A stretch of DNA of 21,711 nucleotides from CAYFQB01 sp964345225. Its GTDB lineage: Bacteria; Nitrospirota; Thermodesulfovibrionia; Thermodesulfovibrionales; UBA6898. Below, piece by piece: positions 6,331-14,915 of the stretch; position 1 is the stretch's first letter; every line of letters begins with the position of its first letter. The stretch covers positions 1 to 21,711 of the forward strand of contig CAYFQB010000005.1 of assembly GCA_964345225.1 (NCBI GenBank), given 5' to 3'. The notes beneath the pieces are model-generated. The model had not been told where the DNA came from, made no database searches, and saw nothing but the letters and a program-made list of their open reading frames with translations. The position numbers and the translations under genes were made by a program.

Positions 6331-6358
6331 TTGACAGCATTTCTTTTTATATGATAAT
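6331..6358 (+). promoter_or_regulatory. Sigma-70 type promoter for the formate dehydrogenase operon
   Basis: A consensus TTGACA (6331-6336) is followed after 16 bases by GATAAT (6353-6358), five of six matches to TATAAT. Transcription would start near 6365, giving a leader of about 26 bases to the ATG at 6391. No clear Shine-Dalgarno sequence is seen in that leader. Confidence 0.65.
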
Positions 6359-6390
6359 TTTACAGTCCATATTTAAAACAATAAATTTCA

Positions 6391-6867
6391 ATGAAAAATG
6401 CACTAAAAAAGATATACACAGATTACAAAAAAAATAAAGGTAACATTGTAACAATACTTCAGGATATTCAGGATTATTTTGGTTATATACCTGAAAATAC
6501 TGTATACTGGTTTTCAAAGAGGCTTGATATACCTGCTAGCCGTTTTTTTGGTATTGCCACCTTTTATGCACAGTTTCACCTGAAACCTCGAGGCAAGAAT
6601 GTAATTACAGCATGCTGTGGTACTGCATGCCATGTCAAAAGATCTGATATGCTAATCAGCACCTTAAAGAAAAAGTTAAAACTTACTGATGGGGAAGATA
6701 CAACTGATGACAGGGAATTTACTGTTGAAAGAGTTGCTTGTGTAGGAACATGCAGTATGGCACCTGTCGTTATCATCAATAAAAAGGTTTACGGGAAAAT
6801 AACAGCTGATAAATTGATAAAAGAGATTAAGATACTTGAAGGCAAGAAGACTAGTGATAATAAATGA
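6391..6867 (+). CDS. NuoE-like [2Fe-2S] thioredoxin-fold subunit of formate dehydrogenase (24 kDa subunit type)
   Basis: This 158-residue protein has the NuoE layout: a helical N-terminal domain (VTILQDIQDYFGYIPENTV, then IPASRFFGIATFYAQFHLKP) and a thioredoxin-like domain. The latter binds one [2Fe-2S] cluster through Cys75 or Cys76, Cys80, Cys117 and Cys121 (ACCGTACHV and ACVGTCSMAP). In NAD-linked formate dehydrogenases and bifurcating hydrogenases this small subunit partners the NuoF-like flavoprotein. The ATG has no clear ribosome site, but the N-terminus aligns well with the family. The stop overlaps the next start (ATGA at 6864-6867), so this and the NuoF-like gene are translationally coupled. 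Confidence 0.9.
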   Translation: MKNALKKIYTDYKKNKGNIVTILQDIQDYFGYIPENTVYWFSKRLDIPASRFFGIATFYAQFHLKPRGKNVITACCGTACHVKRSDMLISTLKKKLKLTDGEDTTDDREFTVERVACVGTCSMAPVVIINKKVYGKITADKLIKEIKILEGKKTSDNK

Positions 6868-8651
6868 AAGCTAATGTAAAGATAAAGGTTTGCATGGGAC
6901 CGGGAGGCATAGCCACAGGTGGTGCTGATGTTATCAAGGCATTCAAGAAGGAACTTAAAAAAACAGGTATAAAGGCCTTGTTGGGTAAACAATGCTCCAT
7001 GCATCAAGTAGGATGCCTTGGATTGTGTGCAAAAGATGTACTCGTTGAGGTAACACCAATAACTTTAACCGGTAATACTACAATTTATGAACGCGTGAAG
7101 GTAGACATGGTCCCTAGGATTGTCAAAGAACATATAATAGGGGGAAATCCTGTCAGAGAATGGGTTGCCGGAGACGAATACTATAACTTCCACAAAAAAC
7201 AGATAAAGGTGGTTTTATCTGACTGCGGTAAGATTGATCCCGAAGCCATCAATGCCTATATATCAATCGGCGGTTATGAAGCATCAAGAAAAGTTCTTAC
7301 CTCAATGACACAAGAGGATACAATAGAAGTTATAAAGAAATCAGGTCTGAGAGGAAGGGGGGGAGCAGGATTCCCTACAGGCCTGAAATGGGAAATCTGC
7401 AATAAAGAACAGTCTGACCAGAAGTTCATAATCTGTAATGCTGATGAAGGTGACCCAGGTGCGTTCATGGATAGGGCTGTTATTGAAGGCAATCCCCATG
7501 CTGTTATCGAAGGCATGATAATCTGTGCCTATTCTATAGGAGCAGATAAGGGATATGTTTACATAAGAGCTGAATATCCTCTTGCTGTAGAACGTCTCAA
7601 AAAAGCATTGAAACAGGCGAGGGAGAAAAAATTTATCGGCAGAAATATATTTGGAAAAAATTTTAATTTTGATATAAAAATTAAGCTTGGTGCTGGTGCG
7701 TTCGTATGTGGTGAAGAAACAGCATTAATTGCCTCGATAGAAGGACAGAGGGGAATGCCGAGGGCAAAACCACCATTCCCAGTATATAAGGGTCTATGGA
7801 CAAAACCTACTGTAATAAATAATGTAGAAACTCTTGCCAATATACCTTACATCATAAGAAATGGAGCTGAATGGTTTTCTTCATTTGGCACAGAGAAAAG
7901 TAAAGGTACAAAGGTTTTTGCATTAACAGGCAAGATAAAAAATTCCGGACTCATTGAGGTGCCCATGGGTATCACGCTCAGGGAAATCATATACAACATT
8001 GGAGGAGGAATTGAAAATAACAGGGCATTTAAGGCAGTCCAGACAGGCGGTCCGTCAGGCGGCTGTATTCCTGTAAAACTTTTAGATATACCAGTGGACT
8101 ACGAATCCCTGGCAAGTGCAGGTTCAATTGTAGGCTCAGGCGGAATGGTTGTGCTTGATGAGGATGACTGCATGGTGAATATCGCAAAATTTTTCCTGCA
8201 ATTTACCCAGTCAGAGTCATGCGGAAAATGCACACCGTGCAGGATCGGTACAAAACGGCTCTTGGAAATACTTGAGAGAATAACCTCTGGACATGGCAGA
8301 AAAGGTGATATAAAACTTCTTGAAAACCTTTCGAACGACATAAAGGCAACCTCTTTGTGCGGACTTGGACAGACAGCGCCTAATCCAATCCTGAGCACAA
8401 TAGAATATTTCAGAGATGAATATGAATCTCATATAATAAAGAAAAAATGCCCTGCAGGTGTCTGCAAAGATCTTCTCTCTTACACGGTTCTCGCAGACTT
8501 CTGCAAGGGATGTGGTTTATGCAAAAAGGCATGTCCTGCAGATGCAATAAGCGGGGAACGCAAAGAGCCCCATAATATAGATCCCGATCTCTGTGTAAAG
8601 TGCGGTGCATGTTTTGAAGCATGCAAATTTAAAGCAATAGGGAAAGGATAA
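6864..8651 (+). CDS. NuoF-like NAD(P)H/FMN-binding iron-sulfur subunit of formate dehydrogenase
   Basis: The 595-residue flavoprotein has four parts. Residues 1-95 are a thioredoxin-like domain with Cys10, Cys44, Cys51 and Cys55 for a possible [2Fe-2S] cluster. Residues ~130-370 are the 51-kDa FMN/NADH domain with RGRGGAGFPTGLKWE (~163-177) and NADEGDPGAFMDRAVIEG. An SLBB region and a [4Fe-4S] site CGKCTPCRIG (Cys453, 456, 459) follow. The C-terminus is a 2x[4Fe-4S] ferredoxin domain (Cys547/550/553/557 and Cys577/580/583/587). It should exchange electrons between NAD(P)(H) and the catalytic subunit. This layout matches HydB/HylB/HndC-type subunits, some of which bifurcate electrons between NAD and ferredoxin. 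Whether this one does cannot be seen from sequence alone. Confidence 0.93.
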   Translation: MKANVKIKVCMGPGGIATGGADVIKAFKKELKKTGIKALLGKQCSMHQVGCLGLCAKDVLVEVTPITLTGNTTIYERVKVDMVPRIVKEHIIGGNPVREWVAGDEYYNFHKKQIKVVLSDCGKIDPEAINAYISIGGYEASRKVLTSMTQEDTIEVIKKSGLRGRGGAGFPTGLKWEICNKEQSDQKFIICNADEGDPGAFMDRAVIEGNPHAVIEGMIICAYSIGADKGYVYIRAEYPLAVERLKKALKQAREKKFIGRNIFGKNFNFDIKIKLGAGAFVCGEETALIASIEGQRGMPRAKPPFPVYKGLWTKPTVINNVETLANIPYIIRNGAEWFSSFGTEKSKGTKVFALTGKIKNSGLIEVPMGITLREIIYNIGGGIENNRAFKAVQTGGPSGGCIPVKLLDIPVDYESLASAGSIVGSGGMVVLDEDDCMVNIAKFFLQFTQSESCGKCTPCRIGTKRLLEILERITSGHGRKGDIKLLENLSNDIKATSLCGLGQTAPNPILSTIEYFRDEYESHIIKKKCPAGVCKDLLSYTVLADFCKGCGLCKKACPADAISGERKEPHNIDPDLCVKCGACFEACKFKAIGKG

Positions 8652-8654
8652 AAA

Positions 8655-11342
8655 ATGATAGATTTTAAAATAGACGGATTGCGGGTATCAGTACCTGAGG
8701 GGACGACAATTCTTGACGCAGCAAGATCTGTTGATATACCTGTTCCCACTCTCTGTCATCACCCGAAACTCACCCCTCATGGTGGATGCAGACTCTGCAT
8801 TGTTGAGATAAAAGGGATAAACAGGCCTGTAACATCCTGTACCACTCCTGTTTCAAGGGGTATGGAAGTTACTACAACAAGCACCTATATAGAAAAACTG
8901 CGCAGGACACTACTTGAGCTTCTTCTCTCTGACCATCCAAACGATTGTATGATATGTGAAAAAGCAGGTGACTGCACACTCCAGGAACTAGCTTATTTCT
9001 ACGGCATAAGGGAAAACCGATTCGAGGGCGAAAGGAGAATCTACACCAAAAAGGACAACAATCCTTTTCTCGAAAGAGATATGGAAAAATGTATTCTCTG
9101 TGGTAAGTGTGTACGCATATGTGATGAAATCCAGGGTGTTGGGGCAATAGATATAGCTTACAGGGGATTCAATGCAAAAATATGTCCTCCTTTTGAGAAA
9201 GACCTTGACTGTGAATTCTGCGGTCAATGCATTTCTGTCTGTCCCACCGGTTCACTTACAGGAAAGTCATGGTCTCACAAAGGTAGACATAAAGATATCA
9301 AAGACGTTGACACAGTATGTCCTTATTGCGGGTGCGGATGCAGCCTGACATTACACGTAAGAAGAAATGAGTTGATCCGCATTTCCTCAAAAGATGATAC
9401 CCTGAATGAAGGATGGCTCTGTTCCAAGGGCCGTTTTGGCTACAGTTTTATAAACAGTCCGGACAGGCTTAAGACACCCCTGATAAAAGAAAACGGCAAA
9501 TTCAGAAAGGCATCCTGGAACGAAGCGCTTGCACTTATTGCCTCTAAGCTCAAAAAAATAAAGGGTAAATATGGCCCTGACTCGATTGGCGGCCTCTCTT
9601 CAGCAAGGTGTACAAACGAAGAAAATTATCTCTTCCAGAAATTTATTAGGGCGGCTATAGGAACAAACAATGTTGACCATTGTGCCAGATTTTGACACAG
9701 CGCAACAGTGGCCGGTCTGGCCACAGTCTTTGGCTCAGGTGCAATGACCAATTCCATTCCCGAGATAGAAAATAATGATGTTATCTTTGTAATAGGTTCA
9801 AACACTACTGAAACACATCCTATCATCGGTCTTCGTATGAAAAAGGCTGTACGAAAAGGGGCCAAAATTATCATTGCGGATCCAAGGAAAATAGAGCTTG
9901 TAAAGTTCTCTACACTTTATATGCAGCATAAGCCAGGTACAGACGTAGCACTGCTTAATTCAATGATGTATGTCATTCTGAAAGAAAAACTGATTGACAA
10001 AAACTTTATTGAGGAGTGGACAGAAGGATTCGGAGATTTTAAGAAGACTCTTAAAGACTATACCCCTGAAAAGGCCGAAAAGATTACAGGGGTTCCCAGG
10101 AAAAAGATAATAGAAGCAGCCCGTCTCTATGGAAAAGCAGAAAGGCCTGCAATATATTACACAATGGGCATAACCCAGCACTCGCATGGCACTCAGAACG
10201 TTTTTGCTATAGCCAACCTTGCATTGATGACTGGAAACCTCGGAAAGGAATGTACAGGAGTCAATCCTTTAAGAGGCCAGAACAATGTACAGGGTGCAAC
10301 TGATATGGGCTGCATTCCAAATCAGTATCCAGGATATCAGTCAGTCGACCTGAAAAGAATAAGAGAAAAGTTTGAATCTGAATGGGAAGCCAAGCTCTCA
10401 GAAAAGCCTGGGCTTGCAGCAACCGAGATGATAATAGCAGCGTTAAGGGGTAAGTTGAAGGCACTATACATAATGGGTGAAAACCCTGCCATGAGCGACC
10501 CTGATATCAACCATACTATAAAGGCACTGGAAAAACTGGATTTTCTTGTAGTACAGGATATATTTATGACAGAGACCGCCGAGCTGGCTGATGTTGTCCT
10601 TCCCGCTTCATGCTTTGCCGAAAAAGACGGAACTTTCACTAATACAGAAAGAAGGCTTCAGAGGGTCAGAAAGGCACTGAATCCCCCGGGCAAAGCAAAA
10701 GAAGACTCCTGGATAATAATCGAACTTTCGAAACGAATGGGCTATGATATGGAATACAGTTTAATGCCGGAGGTACTTCAGGAAATAGGCAGGGTCTGGC
10801 CCGCCGTTGCCGGTATCACTTACAGCAGACTCGAATCCCAGGGACTCCAGTGGCCCTGTCCTACATTAAATCATCCCGGCACACCATTTCTCTTCAAAGG
10901 CGGCTTTCCCCGTGGAAGGGCTGCTTTTACACCTGTTCGTTATACACCATCAAAAGAACTGCCTGACAGGAAATATCCCTTCATACTTTCTACAGGAAGA
11001 CAGCTTTTTCAATATCACACAGGCTCGATGTCAAGAAGGGTAAAAGAACTGAATATGGTCGCAAATGAGGCATATATAGAAATAAATCCTGATGATGCCA
11101 AAAAACTCAATATAAAGGATAGTGACATTTTGAAAGTATCTTCGAGAAGAGGAAGCATAAATATTAAGGCACTCATATCAAAAAGACCGTTAAAAGGAAT
11201 GGTCTTCATCCCCTTCCATTATAAAGAAGCTGCTGCCAATATATTGACAAATACCGAGCTTGATCCAATATGCAAGATACCTGAGCTAAAGGTATCTGCA
11301 GTAAAAATAGAACCAACAATAAAAAATAGAAAGAAGAAATGA
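8655..11342 (+). CDS. fdhA: Selenocysteine-containing formate dehydrogenase catalytic subunit (NuoG/FdhA fusion)
   Basis: This gene is read through an in-frame TGA at 9693-9695 as selenocysteine, giving 895 residues. Domains in order: a [2Fe-2S] ferredoxin domain (Cys34, 45, 48, 62); a His-Cys3 [4Fe-4S] site (His94, Cys98, 101, 107); a 2x[4Fe-4S] ferredoxin (Cys146/149/152/156 and Cys186/189/192/196); and the molybdo- or tungstopterin domain with CPYCGCGC (from Cys222). The active site NVDHCARF-Sec347-HSATVAGL aligns with E. coli FdhF. The C-terminal molybdopterin dinucleotide domain includes LSTGRQLFQYHTGSMSRR. It oxidises formate or reduces CO2, and has no export signal, so it is cytoplasmic. 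It follows the NuoF-like gene by 3 bases. The two halves would be miscalled as separate genes if TGA is taken as a stop. No sel or cofactor-assembly genes are in the window. Confidence 0.95.
9693..9726 (+). promoter_or_regulatory. UGA selenocysteine codon and bacterial SECIS hairpin
   Basis: TGA at 9693-9695 is followed by GTGGCC (9708-9713), a GGTCT loop (9714-9718) and GGCCAC (9719-9724), a perfect 6-bp stem. The loop begins 18 bases after the TGA, the same distance as in E. coli fdhF, whose SECIS apex also contains GGUCU. The SelB-binding hairpin lies inside the coding sequence as expected for bacteria. Confidence 0.93.
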
Positions 11343-11358
11343 GAGGAGGGGATGATTT

Positions 11359-11808
11359 ATGATTAAGGCTCTAAACCAACAGGTTCTGCTGGAAAACCTT
11401 AACAATCAGGAACTCAACAAGATCTCCAGGTTTGTACAGAGGCAGAAGTTCAAAAAGGGCGAACACATTTTCAAAGAAAAAGAAAATGCAGAAGGCCTGT
11501 ATCTCATACACTCTGGTAAGGTTGAAATATCAAAAGTTACATCTGATGGATGGAAACAGACGCTGGCAGTACTTGCAAAAGGCAATTTTTTTGGAGAGCT
11601 TTCTATTCTTGAAAAGAGGCGCCATGAAGCATTTGCAATTGCTACGGAAAATACCGAAATTCTGCTGCTCAGTACAGAGGGATTTGAAAAACTGGGTAAA
11701 GAAGAAACTGAAATAGCGTTCAAGATTATTAAGAAGATGGCACTTGTAATGTGTAAGAATCTGAGGCGTATGAATGACAGGTTTTTGGATGCGCTTATAA
11801 GTTACTGA
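11359..11808 (+). CDS. Stand-alone cyclic-nucleotide-binding domain protein
   Basis: The 149-residue protein is a single cNMP-binding (CRP-like) beta-roll. FKKGEHIFKEKENAEGLYLI and GKVEISKV form the first strands, and GNFFGELSILEKRRHEAFAI is the phosphate-binding-cassette region (the family pattern is GExxxxxxxxRxAxA). A C-terminal helix of about 35 residues follows. No helix-turn-helix is present, so it is not a complete Crp/Fnr regulator. It could bind a nucleotide or other ligand and act on a partner protein. It begins 16 bases after fdhA with GGAGGGG 7 bases before the ATG, and precedes the formate-THF ligase by 79 bases. It is therefore embedded in the formate operon and may modulate one of its enzymes. 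That role is inference. Confidence 0.85.
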   Translation: MIKALNQQVLLENLNNQELNKISRFVQRQKFKKGEHIFKEKENAEGLYLIHSGKVEISKVTSDGWKQTLAVLAKGNFFGELSILEKRRHEAFAIATENTEILLLSTEGFEKLGKEETEIAFKIIKKMALVMCKNLRRMNDRFLDALISY

Positions 11809-11817
11809 AATAGCACG

Positions 11818-11840
11818 ATTGAGTTACACAATAACTCAAT
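11818..11840. promoter_or_regulatory. Perfect 9-bp palindrome ahead of the formate-THF ligase gene
   Basis: ATTGAGTTA (11818-11826) and TAACTCAAT (11832-11840) are separated by CACAA. No T-run follows, so it is unlikely to be a strong terminator. It could be an operator or an mRNA-stabilising or processing hairpin between the two genes. It is not an FNR box (TTGAT-N4-ATCAA) in sequence or spacing. The fhs ribosome site, GGAGGA, lies about 30 bases further on. Confidence 0.5.
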
Positions 11841-11887
11841 ATGTCTATTCTACTACTTAAATAAAATAAAAAGGAGGATTTAAAAAA

Positions 11888-13660
11888 ATGGCACTTGATC
11901 CAACCAAACACGCAGACTGGGAAATTGCAGAAGAAGCAGAAACTAGAATGAAAACAGTTAATCAACTTGCAGAAGAGCTGGGGCTGAAAAAAGAAGAACT
12001 TCTTCCACACGGTCATTATGTTGCAAAGGTTGATTATTCAAGGATACTTGAACGTCTGAAGGATAAACCAGACGGAAAATTCATCGAGGTTACCGCCATT
12101 ACTCCAACACCTTTGGGGGAAGGTAAGTCTACAACTACATTAGGTCTTCTTCAGGGCATAGGGAAACGTGGGAAAAATGTATCAGCATGTATACGTCAGC
12201 CATCCGGTGGGCCTACAATGAATATTAAAGGTTCAGCAGCCGGCGGAGGTCTTTCACAGTGTATTCCACTGACCGAATTCTCTCTCGGTCTCACAGGCGA
12301 TATCAATGCTGTCATGAACGCGCATAACCTGGCCATGGTGGCATTGACCTCAAGAATGCAACATGAATTTAATTACGATGATGAACAGCTTGCAAAAAGA
12401 AACCTCAAACGTCTAAATATCAACCCTAAAAACGTAGAGATGGGGTGGATTATGGACTTTTGTGCCCAAGCCCTTCGCAATATCATCATCGGGATAGGCG
12501 GAAAGATGGACGGTTTTATGATGCAGTCAAAGTTCGGCATCGCCGTCTCTTCCGAAGTCATGGCCATCCTCTCGATATTTAGCGACCTGGCTGACTTCCG
12601 CAAGAGAATGGGAGGCATTGTTGTTGCCTACGACAAAAAGGGAAATCCTGTTACTACTGAAGACCTTGAAGTTGCAGGCGCAATGACCGCATGGATGCGT
12701 GAAGCAATCAATCCGAACCTTATGCAGTCTGTCGAGGGGCAACCCTGCTTTGTCCATGCTGGTCCTTTTGCAAATATCGCAGTTGGCCAATCCTCAATAG
12801 TTGCAGATAAGATGTGCCTTAAGCTTGCTGATTACCACATAACTGAATCAGGCTTTGGGGCAGACATAGGCTTTGAAAAATTCTGGAACGTAAAATGCCG
12901 TTATTCCGGAAACATTCCGAACGTTTCTGTTATCACCACTACTATCCGCGCATTAAAGAGCCACGGCGTCAATGCAGGTTCACTGCCCTGCCCTCCGGGC
13001 AAGCCTCTTCCAAAGGAATATTTTGAAGAGAACCTTCCATGGCTCGAAGACGGAATGAAGAATGTTATACACCATATAAATACAGTCAAGAAAGCAGGAA
13101 TCAACCCAGTAGTATGTATCAACGCATTCCATACAGACACCGCTGAGGAGATCAAGCTGACCAAGCGTATGTGCGAAGAGGCGGGAGCCCGCGTTGCAGT
13201 CTCACAACACTGGCTGAAAGGCGGCGAAGGTGCCCTCGAGTTTGCAGACGCTGTCATCGATGCATGTAACGACAATGTCAATTTTAAATTCCTGTATGAT
13301 ATGGATACACCGCTCCGCAAGAGGGTTGAACTGATCGCCAGGGAAGTCTATGGCGCAGACGGTGTAAGCTTTTCGCCTGAAGCAACTGCTAAGGCAGAGC
13401 GCTTCGAAAATGACCCCAAGTTCAATGACTATACAACCATGATGGTAAAGACTCACCTTTCATTATCTCACGACCCGACTCTGAAAGGTGTTCCTAAAGG
13501 CTGGACACTTCATATCCGCGACTTCTTAACATATGGGGGCGCCCGGTTTATATGTCCTGTGGCAGGAAATATCAGCCTTATGCCAGGCACAAGTTCAGAC
13601 CCTGCATACAGAAGAGTAGACGTAGATACCAAAACTGGCAAGGTAAAGGGTCTGTTCTAA
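11888..13660 (+). CDS. fhs: Formate-tetrahydrofolate ligase (10-formyl-THF synthetase)
   Basis: Fhs makes 10-formyl-THF from formate, ATP and THF, the formate-activating step of the methyl branch of the Wood-Ljungdahl pathway and a feeder of purine synthesis. The 590-residue protein has the P-loop TPLGEGKS at residues 74-81, followed by the conserved IRQPSGGPTMNIKGSAAGGG segment, SKFGIAVSSEVMAIL, ESGFGADIGFEKF and GARFICPVAGNISLMPGTSS. It is about 30 residues longer than the clostridial type (~556), mainly through an N-terminal extension. A strong ribosome site (AAGGAGGA) lies 8 bases before the ATG. Placement after formate dehydrogenase implies a CO2-formate-formyl-THF module. The terminator at 13791-13820 probably ends the operon. 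Confidence 0.98.
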   Translation: MALDPTKHADWEIAEEAETRMKTVNQLAEELGLKKEELLPHGHYVAKVDYSRILERLKDKPDGKFIEVTAITPTPLGEGKSTTTLGLLQGIGKRGKNVSACIRQPSGGPTMNIKGSAAGGGLSQCIPLTEFSLGLTGDINAVMNAHNLAMVALTSRMQHEFNYDDEQLAKRNLKRLNINPKNVEMGWIMDFCAQALRNIIIGIGGKMDGFMMQSKFGIAVSSEVMAILSIFSDLADFRKRMGGIVVAYDKKGNPVTTEDLEVAGAMTAWMREAINPNLMQSVEGQPCFVHAGPFANIAVGQSSIVADKMCLKLADYHITESGFGADIGFEKFWNVKCRYSGNIPNVSVITTTIRALKSHGVNAGSLPCPPGKPLPKEYFEENLPWLEDGMKNVIHHINTVKKAGINPVVCINAFHTDTAEEIKLTKRMCEEAGARVAVSQHWLKGGEGALEFADAVIDACNDNVNFKFLYDMDTPLRKRVELIAREVYGADGVSFSPEATAKAERFENDPKFNDYTTMMVKTHLSLSHDPTLKGVPKGWTLHIRDFLTYGGARFICPVAGNISLMPGTSSDPAYRRVDVDTKTGKVKGLF

Positions 13661-13720
13661 AAATTAACTTTCTTTCGTGTTTAAATGGTTTTAAATGCCG
13701 AAAGACGTAACCCTGAGACG

Positions 13721-13788
13721 AAACGAGCCCTGTAAAGTAGAAAAAGCTTACTTGACAGGGCGGGCATCGTAACCGTTACCGTTTAAAG
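13721..13788. repeat. Dispersed hairpin repeat, copy B
   Basis: The hairpin at 13727-13761 has arms GCCCTGT and ACAGGGC plus AAGTA and TACTT, with a loop one A longer than copy A (5026-5095). It is followed by GGGCATCGTAACCGTTACCG. The two copies share about 60 bases with only a handful of differences and lie in the same absolute orientation, although the flanking genes are oriented differently. It lies between the fhs stop and its terminator. Confidence 0.85.
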
Positions 13789-13790
13789 AT

Positions 13791-13820
13791 AAAAGGGCAG
13801 GTAATCACCTGCCCTTTTTG
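13791..13820 (+). terminator. Intrinsic terminator of the formate operon
   Basis: GGGCAGGT (13795-13802) pairs perfectly with ACCTGCCC (13807-13814) around an AATC loop, followed by TTTTTGTTTTATTTTT. The stem can extend by four A-T pairs at its base. This is a textbook rho-independent terminator downstream of fhs. Confidence 0.93.
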
Positions 13821-13840
13821 TTTTATTTTTAAGACTGAAA

Positions 13841-13849
13841 TGTTAAAAT
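13841..13849 (+). promoter_or_regulatory. Extended -10 promoter abutting the HDAC-like gene
   Basis: TGTTAAAAT contains the extended -10 TGn plus TAAAAT (13844-13849). Its end is only 6 bases before the ATG at 13856, so transcription would start at or next to the start codon. No ribosome site is present between them. A poor -35 (TTGTTT at 13819-13824) overlaps the fhs terminator tail. Confidence 0.5.
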
Positions 13850-13855
13850 CATTCC

Positions 13856-14776
13856 ATGAAAAAGGTCGGCTTTATTTATGACGATATCTTTCTTCTTCAT
13901 GAAATGCCGGCCGGTCATCCAGAATCCAAAGACCGTTTGATTGCAATAACTAAAGCACTAAAACAGACCGAACTATGGGACAAACTCATTCATCTGAAAT
14001 CCAGAAAAGCTGATGAGAAAGACATCCTGAGGGTTCATTCTAATTCTTATTACAAAAAGATGCTGAAATTCATCGGGCACTTTGATGCAGATACATATAT
14101 TTCTGAAAAATCCACAGAGGCTGCTCTCTATGCAGCAGGCGCTGTTACAGAAGCAGTCCAGAAATGCAATAGCGGTGAACTTGACATGGCATTCTGCGCA
14201 GTAAGGCCACCCGGCCATCACGCCGAAACTAACAGGGCTATGGGATTCTGTATCTTCAATAACATTGCTGTAGGTGCAAAGTATGCCCAGGAAATCGGCT
14301 ACAAAAAGGTCTTTATCATTGATTTCGATGTCCATCACGGTAATGGCTCACAGCATATCTTTGAGGAAGATGAAACAATATTTTACTTCAGTACGCACCA
14401 GTATCCTTATTATCCCGGCACAGGAAGCGATTCTGAAAGAGGTCGTGGTAAAGGTAAAGGTTTTACCTTTAATTTTCCCATGCATTATGGGGCAGGAGAC
14501 AATGAATATTTAATAGCATTTCATGATCATCTTCCCGGCCTTGTTAGAAACTTCGACCCTGATATAATGCTGGTATCTGCCGGTTATGACCTTCACCGGA
14601 AAGACCCGCTTGCAGGAATCATGGTAACAAACGAGGGAATAAGAAATATAGTTAAAGGAATATTGACTTTAAGTAAAAACATACCCTGCATTTTCTGTCT
14701 TGAAGGGGGATACAATCTTACCGCACTTGGTGATTCTGTAATAATAACAATCGAAGAAATGCTGCAGTCTGAATAA
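13856..14776 (+). CDS. Histone-deacetylase-family zinc amidohydrolase (class II HDAC / acetylpolyamine amidohydrolase / AcuC superfamily)
   Basis: This 306-residue cytoplasmic enzyme has all the superfamily motifs. RPPGHHAE carries the active-site His pair (His121, His122). DFDVHHGNG supplies zinc ligands Asp158 and His160, and SAGYDLH supplies the third, Asp245. LEGGYN near residue 285 carries the transition-state Tyr. Family members remove acetyl or other acyl groups from lysines, polyamines or small molecules. The N-terminus (FIYDDIFLLHEMPAGHPESKDRL) is typical of bacterial members. Which substrate it uses cannot be read from sequence. There is no ribosome site before the ATG and an extended -10 lies immediately upstream, suggesting a leaderless mRNA. 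It stands alone after the formate operon terminator. Confidence 0.93.
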   Translation: MKKVGFIYDDIFLLHEMPAGHPESKDRLIAITKALKQTELWDKLIHLKSRKADEKDILRVHSNSYYKKMLKFIGHFDADTYISEKSTEAALYAAGAVTEAVQKCNSGELDMAFCAVRPPGHHAETNRAMGFCIFNNIAVGAKYAQEIGYKKVFIIDFDVHHGNGSQHIFEEDETIFYFSTHQYPYYPGTGSDSERGRGKGKGFTFNFPMHYGAGDNEYLIAFHDHLPGLVRNFDPDIMLVSAGYDLHRKDPLAGIMVTNEGIRNIVKGILTLSKNIPCIFCLEGGYNLTALGDSVIITIEEMLQSE

Positions 14777-14915
14777 TAGTCAATTTATTCATTAATTTCA
14801 CCTATGATTGCATGTTATAACCTGAACTGTGATAAATTATTTAATACCAGGTATTATGTTACACAAATACAAACTTCCCCCGACTTTTACCATCGAGTTC
14901 AAGCGAATAGACTTT

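Noticed and set aside
9693..9708. Premature stop making fdhA a pseudogene or two separate genes
   Set aside because: The flanking residues match the selenocysteine site of formate dehydrogenases, the frame is preserved, and a SECIS-type hairpin follows. The GTG at 9708 has no ribosome site and would give a protein lacking the active site.
11818..11840. FNR or CRP binding site
   Set aside because: The half-sites TTGAG/CTCAA and the wide spacing do not match TTGAT-N4-ATCAA or TGTGA-N6-TCACA.
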